DNA from: Xenococcaceae cyanobacterium MO_188.B19
Lineage (GTDB): Bacteria; Cyanobacteriota; Cyanobacteriia; Cyanobacteriales; Xenococcaceae
Length of the DNA stretch: 42,535 nucleotides
NCBI GenBank assembly: GCA_030065715.1
Contig: JASJDF010000003.1
Span: 1 to 42,535 of the forward strand
Reading direction: 5' to 3'
The notes beneath the pieces were generated by a model that worked only from the letters and a program-made list of their open reading frames with translations, was not told where the DNA came from and searched no databases. Of this stretch, positions 1 through 8,581 are shown piece by piece (positions within the stretch are counted from its first letter, which is position 1; each line of letters starts with the position of its first letter). The position numbers and the translations under genes were made by a program.

Positions 1-1088
1 CGTAACGCGATCGCGGTATCATAGTCTTTAACAGGATTATAAGCATTAGGGGCGGGTAAAATTGCTACTAGGGCAGCAGCTTCTGATAAATCTAAATCTG
101 CTGCGGATTTTTCAAAGTAAAACTGGGCTGCATCTTCAAAACCATAAGTGTTGATGCCCAGATAAACTCGATTTAGATAGGCTTTTAAAATTTCATCTTT
201 GCTATAAAAGGCTTCCAGTTTGAGAGCGACTAACATTTCTCTTAACTTTCTACCTGCGGTGTTTTGTCTTCCTACTTCTGGAAATAGACTCCGAGCCAGT
301 TGTTGAGTAAGAGTACTTGCACCCTGTTCCAATCCCGAAGCTCTAAAATTAATTACTATGGCTCTGGCAATACCATAGGGATCTACACCTAAATGCCAAT
401 AATAGCGAGTGTCTTCCGAAGCTACTAGAGCTTTGGGAAGATAGGGAGAAAAATCTTTGAGGTTTTTTAATTCTCTGTGAGTATTTTTGGCAACGGGATT
501 AATGGGAGTTTTGCGATCCTTGGCATATACTACTACGGGTCGGCTTGACTCCCTTGGTAAAGGATAAACTGATACCTTTGACCATTCTAAACCGAGCCAC
601 ATTACTAAAATCCCCAATAATCCTCCTGTTCCATATAACCCATAGCGGATTATTTGCATCCAATATGGAGGTGGATTGTAATATTTGATCGTAACTACAT
701 CTTCCAATTCTGGGGGAGAAAGGGTAAAACTTTCACCATGATACAAAGACAAAGACTTGAAGCGTTTTTTGCCCCGATATATCCCATTAGTAGAGTTTTC
801 ATCTTGAACAATAAAAGCGCGGGGCTGTTTCTTGTTTCTTCTTAGAGTACAGTGTTCTTGGCTGACTATGGCATTTGGTATCTGGATATCACAACGGGAA
901 CTTCTCCCAATAGAATAGCGATCGCCAGCTAGAGGATAAACTTCTTCTTTACCGCTACCATTTTGCACCCTAATTTCAGGTATTTGCTTTCCTTGCTTAA
1001 GTTTTAGAGCTTTAAAGTTTACCGCGCCTCGCATATTGTGTACTGCTTGGGTGACGATTTTACTTACTGGGGATTTTTGGCTAGTCAT
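1..1088 (-). CDS. FHA-domain penicillin-binding protein / peptidoglycan transglycosylase (PBP1A-like), 3' end truncated by window edge
   Basis: Own reverse-strand translation from ATG at 1088: MTSQKSPVSKIVTQAVHNMRGAVNFKALK... FHA-like YSIGRSSRCDIQIPN..VSQEHCTL....NSTNGIYRG, a TM segment, then GT51 motifs ALVASEDTRYYWHLGVDPYGIARA, ASTLTQQLAR, YLNRVYLGINTYGFEDAA. Missing from the ORF track because it runs off the window. Confidence 0.9.
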   Translation of the reverse strand, partial: MTSQKSPVSKIVTQAVHNMRGAVNFKALKLKQGKQIPEIRVQNGSGKEEVYPLAGDRYSIGRSSRCDIQIPNAIVSQEHCTLRRNKKQPRAFIVQDENSTNGIYRGKKRFKSLSLYHGESFTLSPPELEDVVTIKYYNPPPYWMQIIRYGLYGTGGLLGILVMWLGLEWSKVSVYPLPRESSRPVVVYAKDRKTPINPVAKNTHRELKNLKDFSPYLPKALVASEDTRYYWHLGVDPYGIARAIVINFRASGLEQGASTLTQQLARSLFPEVGRQNTAGRKLREMLVALKLEAFYSKDEILKAYLNRVYLGINTYGFEDAAQFYFEKSAADLDLSEAAALVAILPAPNAYNPVKDYDTAIAL

Positions 1089-1230
1089 TGGGGATAGTTT
1101 CTCGCAAAGATATCCCTATTGTAGAAAATTTGCTTTTTGAACTGTTTGCCATTGGTTAGAGCAAGATCTTCAATAAGTAAAAAAATATTAGGATAATCAT
1201 AATGCAATCAAGATTCTTAATCTTCACTAC

Positions 1231-1578
1231 ATGGCAAAAACACCAATTGGTTTATATCGGAGAGGTAATGCCAATTCTCCTCGTATGGACAATGTTCGTT
1301 TAGATAAAGATATTGCAACCTATCAACGTGAGGGCATAATCTGGGTTAAGCAAACAATAGCAGATAAACAAGAACCAGGAGGTATTTCAACCTTTTCTAT
1401 TCAGGGAAAGGGAAAAAACTGGTGGAAAATAAATGCTGGTATAGAAATTCCTCAAGAATTAGAATTAATAAATGATCGCGGTAATCATTGGTTATGGAAG
1501 TCTAGTGAAACAATGCCACTAGAAAAATATAAAATAGCTTTACAAATAACTGGTCAACATTTCTATAAAGTGAGTTGA
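1231..1578 (+). CDS. Putative Tse2-like ADP-ribosyltransferase toxin
   Basis: 115 aa; LYRRGNANSPRMDNVR...GGISTFSIQGKGKNWWKINAGIEIPQELELINDRGNHWLW...MPL, resembling the Tse2 layout as recalled (LYR ... GGTSVFD ... IPDGTDIPPDLKV.D ... HYTI.PAKPM). Confidence 0.55.
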   Translation: MAKTPIGLYRRGNANSPRMDNVRLDKDIATYQREGIIWVKQTIADKQEPGGISTFSIQGKGKNWWKINAGIEIPQELELINDRGNHWLWKSSETMPLEKYKIALQITGQHFYKVS

Positions 1579-1584
1579 AAAATC

Positions 1585-1932
1585 ATGAATTTATCATTTA
1601 AAGATATTAAGTTTATTCTAGAAGCAATAGATAACTTATTAAATAAATACAATGAAAGATTAGAAGCAATTGAAGATTTAGAACAATATCAAGATGAAGC
1701 CTCTGATTTAGAAAATGATTGTATGTTTTTAGAATCTCTGAAGTTAGAAATAGAAAATGATCTAACTATAAATAATAATATTGGTTTAAACATTACATCT
1801 AAAATCGAATCTCAATTAAATCTAGATTTTTTGATTTCAACAGTTACTAAGTTATCTATTAATGAAAGATTATTATTAGTAGAAGCTATTACACAATCTA
1901 TTAGAAAAGAAACCAATCTTGTTGCAAGTTAA
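1585..1932 (+). CDS. Putative antitoxin/immunity partner of the upstream Tse2-like protein (acidic helical protein)
   Basis: 115 aa; starts 6 nt after the upstream stop. Acidic coiled N-terminus (ILEAIDNLLNKYNERLEAIEDLEQYQDEASDLENDCMFLESLKLEIEND) and a C-terminal LSINERLLLVEAITQSIRKE helix like those of small antitoxins (PF09720-type). Confidence 0.45.
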   Translation: MNLSFKDIKFILEAIDNLLNKYNERLEAIEDLEQYQDEASDLENDCMFLESLKLEIENDLTINNNIGLNITSKIESQLNLDFLISTVTKLSINERLLLVEAITQSIRKETNLVAS

Positions 1933-2135
1933 TAGTCAAGTTTGAATTTTTTTTAGTCTGTGTGGGAGACTTTGTTTATATAGCAACTTTTAATACCCGA
2001 AATAAATTGGAAAAAGTCCCTCAGATTTGCGGGATTTATATCAAATTACTTTAGATATGCTGCACATTGATTTCCCTAGTCTCCCCATCAATCATCATAT
2101 TGATCGCGATTGTTTTTATTAGTAATTATTAGCGA

Positions 2136-2447
2136 TCAATTTTTTTGATCAAAAACAAGTTCTGGATAGTTACCGTATTTAAGAATCAAACGCTTTACTT
2201 TCTGATTCACTTTAGCGATTTTTTCTGATTGCTGAGATAACTCTTGCCAGACTTCTTCATTAGGACAATTAACGATCAAACTTTCATCTTTTGTGTTCCA
2301 TTTAAGATTGCAGAGTTGGGTTAAGGGAATTTCTGCTTTCACGTATCTCAAAGTATCCCCTAACTGCTTGAATTTTTGTAACCATTCAGAGTTATCTAAT
2401 TCTGCTTTTAATTTACTTTGTAGAGGATTTTCAGCTTCAGGATTCAT
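2136..2447 (-). CDS. Conserved hypothetical protein (possibly DUF721/DciA-like)
   Basis: 103 aa ORF with coding-like composition; LIVNCPNEEVWQELSQQSEKIAKVNQKVKRLI loosely resembles DUF721 C-termini. Confidence 0.5.
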   Translation of the reverse strand: MNPEAENPLQSKLKAELDNSEWLQKFKQLGDTLRYVKAEIPLTQLCNLKWNTKDESLIVNCPNEEVWQELSQQSEKIAKVNQKVKRLILKYGNYPELVFDQKN

Positions 2448-2624
2448 TTTGCTTTAATGATAGTTAAACCCAATAATACCCTTAATTTGTCTGAATTCTT
2501 ATTTTAGAACTAGAGTAATACTCGTTCCTTATCCGAAGGTGTATCCTTTAGGACGTTCCTTGTTCCTTGTTCCTCCCTCTTAAATATCTATAGTCTCATG
2601 CAAGAGAAAGAGCGATTATGTAAC

Positions 2625-2632
2625 GCGATCGC
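2625..2632. repeat. HIP1 octamer GCGATCGC (one example; other copies include 9329-9336 and 31128-31135)
   Basis: Exact palindromic octamer, highly iterated in cyanobacterial genomes. Confidence 0.9.
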
Positions 2633-2780
2633 TTATAATGTCATCATTTTTCCCCATAACAGCTCTAACATGGTTTATATTTATTTAAAAATAAACATCT
2701 TAAGGTAAGTATCAACTACTACATATTTTCCTGGGCATTAAGCAAAAAATACATTTAACAAGCTGCATCTCTTTAATTCT

Positions 2781-5690
2781 ATGGTCAATTTAGACATCAA
2801 TAATATTAATCACACACAGTTAAACAGTGGCAACAAAGAAACTTCTTCCACTTTTAGTGATGCGGATTTTGCTCTCAGACATATTGGGGTTAATCAAGCT
2901 GAAATCGACCAAATGCTGGAATTATTGCGAGTTGCAAGTTTAGATGATTTAATAGATCAAACTGTTCCCAATTCTATTCGTTTAAACCGTCCTTTAAAAT
3001 TACCTACAGCACTAAGTGAATCAGAAGCCTTAGCCAAATTAAAAGCGATCGCATCTCAGAATCAAGTATATCGTTCTTTTATTGGCACAGGCTATTACAA
3101 TTGCCTTACTCCTCCAGTAATTCTCAGAAACATTTTAGAAAATCCTGGTTGGTACACCGCTTATACTCCTTATCAAGCAGAAATAGCCCAAGGAAGACTG
3201 GAAGCACTGTTAAATTTTCAAACAATGGTCATAGATTTAACAGGTTTAGAAATTGCTAACGCTTCCTTATTAGATGAGGGGACAGCAGCAGCGGAAGCTA
3301 TGGCAATGAGTTATGGTGTTTGTAAAAATAAAGCCCAAGCCTTTTTTGTGGATCGAGGTTGTCATCCTCAAACCATAGAAATTATTAAAACTAGAGCTAA
3401 TCCTTTAGGAATCGAAGTCATTATTGATGATTTTCGCTCCTTTGATTTTTCTCAACCTATTTTTGGCGCATTACTCCAATATCCTGCAACAGATGGCACA
3501 ATTCATGATTATCGGGGATTTATTAGTAAGGTACAAGAAACTAAAGCTTTAGTAACCATTGCAGCGGATATCCTCAGTTTAGCCTTACTGAGTCCCCCAG
3601 GAGAATTGGGGGCTGATATTGCCGTTGGTAGTACTCAGCGTTTTGGAGTCCCCTTGGGTTATGGTGGTCCCCATGCAGGTTATTTTGCCACTAGAGAAAA
3701 GTATAAAAGACAAGTACCAGGGCGTATCGTTGGAGTTTCTAAAGATATTCAGGGAAAACCAGCCCTAAGATTGGCATTACAAACCAGAGAGCAACATATT
3801 CGCCGAGAAAAAGCCACAAGTAATATTTGTACCGCCCAAGTTTTACTAGCAGTAATTGCTTCTATGTACTGCGTATATCATGGTGCAGAGGGAATTAAGA
3901 ATATTGCTACCAGAGTGCATAAGTTGACTGCAACTCTAGCAGTTGGTTTGAAGGAATTAGGTTATAAAATTACTACGGAAAGTTTCTTTGACACCATAAA
4001 AGTAGAAGCAGATAACGCTAAAGATATTGTGCAATTAGCAGCTACCGAAAAAATCAATCTGCGTCTGATCAACCATAATGCAGTGGGAATATCTCTCGAT
4101 GAAACGACCACAGAAAAAGATTTAGTTGATTTGTGGCGCATCTTTGCTGGTGGAGAGGAAGACTGGGAAATATTACCAGCCAATCATTTACAAATTCCCC
4201 AAGAATTACAACGCAGTAGTAAATATCTGACTGAAGCTGTATTTAATAAATATCATTCTGAGACTGAATTACTTAGATATCTCCACCAACTAGAAACAAA
4301 GGATTTATCTCTCACAACTTCTATGATTCCCTTGGGTTCTTGTACCATGAAGCTGAATGCTACAGCGGAAATGATCCCTGTAACTTGGGGAGAGTTCGGT
4401 AATATTCATCCCTTCGCTCCCTTAGAACAAACCCAAGGATATCAAGCTTTATTCCGCGATTTAGAATTATGGTTGGCAGAAATTACAGGTTTTGCTGGCG
4501 TTTCCTTACAACCAAATGCAGGTTCTCAAGGAGAATATGCTGGTTTACAAGTAATTCGCCAATACCATCGTAGTCGTGGAGAGTTGCAACGTAATATATG
4601 CTTAATTCCTGAATCAGCCCACGGGACAAACCCTGCTAGTGCCGTAATGTGTGGCATGAAAGTAGTTGCAGTTAAGTGTGATGGGGATGGCAATATTGAC
4701 TTGCAAAGTTTGCAATCTTTAGCAGAAAAGCACAGCAATGAGTTAGCAGCTATTATGGTGACTTACCCCTCTACTCACGGCGTATTTGAGTCAGAAATCA
4801 AGGAAATTTGCGCTATTGTTCACGAACATGGAGGTCAAGTATATCTAGATGGGGCAAACATGAATGCTCAAGTGGGATTATGTCGCCCTGGGGATTTTGG
4901 AGCAGATGTGTGTCACCTAAACCTGCATAAAACTTTCTGTATTCCTCATGGTGGAGGAGGTCCAGGGATGGGTCCTATTGGGGTAGCTGCCCATCTTATG
5001 CCCTATCTTCCCACTACTCCTCTAGACTCTGACTCAGAAAACTCTATTGGTGCTATTTCTGCTGCACCTTGGGGTAGTGCTAGTATCTTAACCATTTCTT
5101 GGATGTATATTGCCATGATGGGCGCAGCAGGGCTAACTGAAGCTACTAAAATTGCCATTCTCAATGCCAACTATATGGCAAAACGTCTGGAATCTTACTA
5201 TCCAGTACTATTTAAAGGGGAATCTGGTTTTGTAGCTCACGAATGTATCATCGATTTACGCCCTCTCAAAAAACGTGCCAGAGTGGGAGTAGAAGATGTC
5301 GCAAAACGTCTCATTGATTACGGGTTCCATGCTCCTACTGTATCTTGGCCCGTAATTGGTACCGTTATGATTGAGCCTACAGAAAGTGAATCAAAAGAGG
5401 AATTAGACCGCTTTTGTGATGCTATGATTGCCATCTATGGGGAAGCAGAAGCCATTGCTAACAATCAAATCGATCCTGAAGATAACCCCCTGAAAAACGC
5501 CCCCCATACCGCAGAATCCCTGATTTGTGGGGAATGGCAACACCCTTATACCAGAGAAGAAGCAGCCTACCCTGCACCCTGGACAAAAGAACATAAGTTC
5601 TGGTCTGTAGTAGGTCGAATTGACAACGCTTACGGCGATCGCAATTTAGTCTGTTCCTGTGAAGGTATGGAAGCTTATCGTAGTCAATAG
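2781..5690 (+). CDS. gcvP: Glycine dehydrogenase (decarboxylating), P-protein
   Basis: 969 aa; RHIG N-terminus, PLP-lysine region [34 protein letters not shown]-terminal [20 protein letters not shown]. Confidence 0.97.
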   Translation: MVNLDINNINHTQLNSGNKETSSTFSDADFALRHIGVNQAEIDQMLELLRVASLDDLIDQTVPNSIRLNRPLKLPTALSESEALAKLKAIASQNQVYRSFIGTGYYNCLTPPVILRNILENPGWYTAYTPYQAEIAQGRLEALLNFQTMVIDLTGLEIANASLLDEGTAAAEAMAMSYGVCKNKAQAFFVDRGCHPQTIEIIKTRANPLGIEVIIDDFRSFDFSQPIFGALLQYPATDGTIHDYRGFISKVQETKALVTIAADILSLALLSPPGELGADIAVGSTQRFGVPLGYGGPHAGYFATREKYKRQVPGRIVGVSKDIQGKPALRLALQTREQHIRREKATSNICTAQVLLAVIASMYCVYHGAEGIKNIATRVHKLTATLAVGLKELGYKITTESFFDTIKVEADNAKDIVQLAATEKINLRLINHNAVGISLDETTTEKDLVDLWRIFAGGEEDWEILPANHLQIPQELQRSSKYLTEAVFNKYHSETELLRYLHQLETKDLSLTTSMIPLGSCTMKLNATAEMIPVTWGEFGNIHPFAPLEQTQGYQALFRDLELWLAEITGFAGVSLQPNAGSQGEYAGLQVIRQYHRSRGELQRNICLIPESAHGTNPASAVMCGMKVVAVKCDGDGNIDLQSLQSLAEKHSNELAAIMVTYPSTHGVFESEIKEICAIVHEHGGQVYLDGANMNAQVGLCRPGDFGADVCHLNLHKTFCIPHGGGGPGMGPIGVAAHLMPYLPTTPLDSDSENSIGAISAAPWGSASILTISWMYIAMMGAAGLTEATKIAILNANYMAKRLESYYPVLFKGESGFVAHECIIDLRPLKKRARVGVEDVAKRLIDYGFHAPTVSWPVIGTVMIEPTESESKEELDRFCDAMIAIYGEAEAIANNQIDPEDNPLKNAPHTAESLICGEWQHPYTREEAAYPAPWTKEHKFWSVVGRIDNAYGDRNLVCSCEGMEAYRSQ

Positions 5691-5726
5691 TGATTTTTGA
5701 CTAGATTTATAATATATGATTTATTC

Positions 5727-8417
5727 ATGTATGGTCGTCTTAAACTTAAACTACTCTCCCTAGCCTTAGTGGGGCTATTCTGTAGCTTCCTCTTGACTTA
5801 CCTTGATTTTGCTGATGTTTTTGCTAGTAATTCTTACTATGATATTTCACACGATTGGGGTACAACCTCCACCCCAATCATTTCTCATCAATCTGTTTAC
5901 GCCAGTGCCTTAAATCTGGAACAAGAAGGTGATCAAAATTACCTTTCAGGAAACTTGTCTCAAGCCATAACTTTTTGGCGACAAGCTGCCATTGCCTATA
6001 GTGAAAAAAAAGAAATACTTAATCAGGTTCGGGTCTTAAGCAATTTAGCTTTAGCATATCATCAAATAGGAGATGAAACAGAAGCAGATAAATTGCTGCT
6101 TCTAAGTCACGATTTGTTAGCAACACAGGATAATCAGAACTTAAAACACAAGTCAACTTTAGCTCAATTAATAAATCATCAAGGAATTATTCAATTAGCA
6201 CAAGGAAAAATTGATGATTCCGTTGCTAACTGGCAACAAGCTAAAGCAATTTATCAGATCATAGATGATCAATTGGGCATAATTCGGACTTCAATTAATC
6301 TCGCTAGTGCTTTCAAAAATCTAGGGTTATATCATCGTGCTGTTAAACTTTTTGAGGAAATAAAGCCAATTCTGTCTGCACAACCTGATTCTAATTTGAA
6401 ATCTGCGGGCTTAAGAAGTTATGGGGATATGCTACGTTTGATAGGTAATAAAACCGAAGCAGAAGCAATTTTAACGAAAAGTTTAAATATTGCCACTAAA
6501 CTTAATGCAACTCAAGAACAAGTCAAAACCCTATTGACTTTGGGTAATACCCTATCAATAGCTTCAGATCAATTAAGTAATCAAAAATACAAACTAGCAT
6601 TAAGATATTATCAACAAAGTTTATCTATTTGTCGTAGTTCCAATTATTGTTTAGCTACTAGTTTGCCATTACAAATTAATCTAGCTCAGCTACATCTGTT
6701 GCTTAAAACCGAGCGCTGGTGGCAAGGCGAAAAACTCATCTCTCCAATTAGCTCTGCTTTAAAACTTCTTCCTGATAATCAAAAGCATATTTATCAACAA
6801 ATTAATTTTGCTCATAACCTGATTGAATTGAGGCAAAAAGCCCAGTCTGAAGGTCGAACTCTGAAAAATATCCCTTCTTGGTCAGAAATTGAGGAAATTG
6901 TCTCAGACATTATTACTAAAGCTCACAATAATCAATCTTCTAAAGCCGAATCTTATGGCTTAGGATTAAAGGGCAAAATTGCTGAACAAAAACAAGAATG
7001 GTTAAAAGCTCAAGAACTAACAGAAAAAGCTTTGAGTTTAGCGAGTAATGTTAATGTGGGAGAGATTAGCTATCTTTGGCAATGGCAACTGGGTAGAATT
7101 AATTACGCTCAAGGAAATATAGAAGCAGCTATTAATAATTATGCTCAAGCCGTAGAAACTTTAAGAAATTTGAGTGAAGATTTAGTTGCTATTGACTCTA
7201 ATATTCAATACTCTTTCCGTCAAAATGTTGAGCCAGTTTATCGAGAGCTAATTAATTTACTTTTACAGCCAGATTCAAAATCAAACATCCCTAATTCTGG
7301 GGTTAGTCAGGATAATTTAAAACAAGCTAGAGATGTCGTTGAATCATTACAACTAGCTGAATTACACAACTTTTTTCGAGAAGCTTGTTTAGATGCTAAA
7401 CCAGTCAACATAGACGAAGTAGATCACCAAGCAGCAGCTATATATCCGATTATCTTAGGGGATCATTTAGAGATTATTTTAAGTATTCCCAATCAACCTC
7501 TGGAACACTATTCTATATCAGTCACTCAGGAAGAATTAGAACGGGAAATTAAACTCTTGCGTCAAACCCTAGTAATTCGGAGTCGTAGAGCTTTCTATAA
7601 TCCAGCGAAAAAGCTTTATAATTGGTTGATTCTTCCCGAGATAGAAGCCTTAAAAGCTCATAATATAAACACTATAGTTTTTGTTCCCGATGGCTTACTC
7701 AGGAATATTCCCTTATCAGCTTTATATGATGGACAACAATATTTAGTGGAAAATTTTAGCGTAGCTGTTACTTCTGGGTTGCAGTTGTTAACTCCTACTT
7801 CTGTGAAGGATATGAAATTAAAAACCTTAGCCGTGGGTTTAACTCAGGAAAGACAAGGGTTTTCCGCTCTAGATTTTGTTAATCAAGAATTAGCAGAAAT
7901 TCAGACCCAAACTGATAGTCTGGTTTTAGTAGATCAAGACTTTACAACTCAAGCTTTTCAGCAAGAAATTACCCTATCTAACTATCCCATAGTTCATATT
8001 GCTACCCATGGTCAATTTAGCTCATCTCTAGATAGTACCTTTCTTTTAGCTTGGGACGATAAAATTAGCATCAATAAGCTGGATCAAATTCTTCAGGGCA
8101 GGACTCCTAGTCAAAAACAGGCGATCGAGCTTTTAGTGCTTAGTGCCTGTGAAACTGCTACTGGTGACAAGCAAGCAGCTTTAGGTTTAGCTGGTATGGC
8201 TGTAAGAGCAGGTGCTAGAAGCACTTTAGCTACTCTATGGTCTGTAAATGATCAGGCTACCGCCCAAATGATGAGTGATTTTTATCAACAACTGGGGACA
8301 AGGCAATTTCCTAAAGCGGAAGCCGTCAGGAAAGCCCAACTAAGTTTATTGAAGAGTAACCGCTATAGTCATCCTTTTTATTGGGCTCCTTATGTTTTAT
8401 TAGGTAATTGGTTATAA
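5727..8417 (+). CDS. TPR-repeat CHAT-domain protein, exported N-terminus
   Basis: ORF track starts at TTG 5697; in-frame ATG at 5727 gives MYGRLKLKLLSLALVGLFCSFLL signal/TM. TPR helices, then CHAT with His (HIATHGQFSS) and Cys (LVLSACETATGDKQAALGLAGMAVRAGARSTLATLWSVND). Confidence 0.9.
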   Translation: MYGRLKLKLLSLALVGLFCSFLLTYLDFADVFASNSYYDISHDWGTTSTPIISHQSVYASALNLEQEGDQNYLSGNLSQAITFWRQAAIAYSEKKEILNQVRVLSNLALAYHQIGDETEADKLLLLSHDLLATQDNQNLKHKSTLAQLINHQGIIQLAQGKIDDSVANWQQAKAIYQIIDDQLGIIRTSINLASAFKNLGLYHRAVKLFEEIKPILSAQPDSNLKSAGLRSYGDMLRLIGNKTEAEAILTKSLNIATKLNATQEQVKTLLTLGNTLSIASDQLSNQKYKLALRYYQQSLSICRSSNYCLATSLPLQINLAQLHLLLKTERWWQGEKLISPISSALKLLPDNQKHIYQQINFAHNLIELRQKAQSEGRTLKNIPSWSEIEEIVSDIITKAHNNQSSKAESYGLGLKGKIAEQKQEWLKAQELTEKALSLASNVNVGEISYLWQWQLGRINYAQGNIEAAINNYAQAVETLRNLSEDLVAIDSNIQYSFRQNVEPVYRELINLLLQPDSKSNIPNSGVSQDNLKQARDVVESLQLAELHNFFREACLDAKPVNIDEVDHQAAAIYPIILGDHLEIILSIPNQPLEHYSISVTQEELEREIKLLRQTLVIRSRRAFYNPAKKLYNWLILPEIEALKAHNINTIVFVPDGLLRNIPLSALYDGQQYLVENFSVAVTSGLQLLTPTSVKDMKLKTLAVGLTQERQGFSALDFVNQELAEIQTQTDSLVLVDQDFTTQAFQQEITLSNYPIVHIATHGQFSSSLDSTFLLAWDDKISINKLDQILQGRTPSQKQAIELLVLSACETATGDKQAALGLAGMAVRAGARSTLATLWSVNDQATAQMMSDFYQQLGTRQFPKAEAVRKAQLSLLKSNRYSHPFYWAPYVLLGNWL

Positions 8418-8581
8418 AAATATGAAAACTCGGAAAAATCTTTGAACAAATCAAGTCTTAAATTCTAAATCTTAATGGAAATTTCTTTTACTTACTAAGA
8501 TAAGTCAGATATTATTTACTCAGTAAGATATAGTTTAAAAAAATAGGTTAAAAATACCTTTAATAAAATTGATAATTATTC

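Noticed and set aside
654-845. 63-aa plus-strand ORF
   Set aside because: Lies antisense inside the FHA-PBP coding region (1-1088, minus).
2073-2100. TAGTCTCCCCATCAATCATC similarity to 22937-22960
   Set aside because: Short and imperfect match; not enough to call a repeat family without a genome-wide search.
2448-2780. Glycine riboswitch upstream of gcvP
   Set aside because: No recognisable tandem glycine aptamer motifs by eye; an Infernal search would be decisive.
3962-5594. Antisense ORFs 3962-4183, 4526-4738, 5403-5594
   Set aside because: Entirely opposite gcvP; no recognisable motifs.
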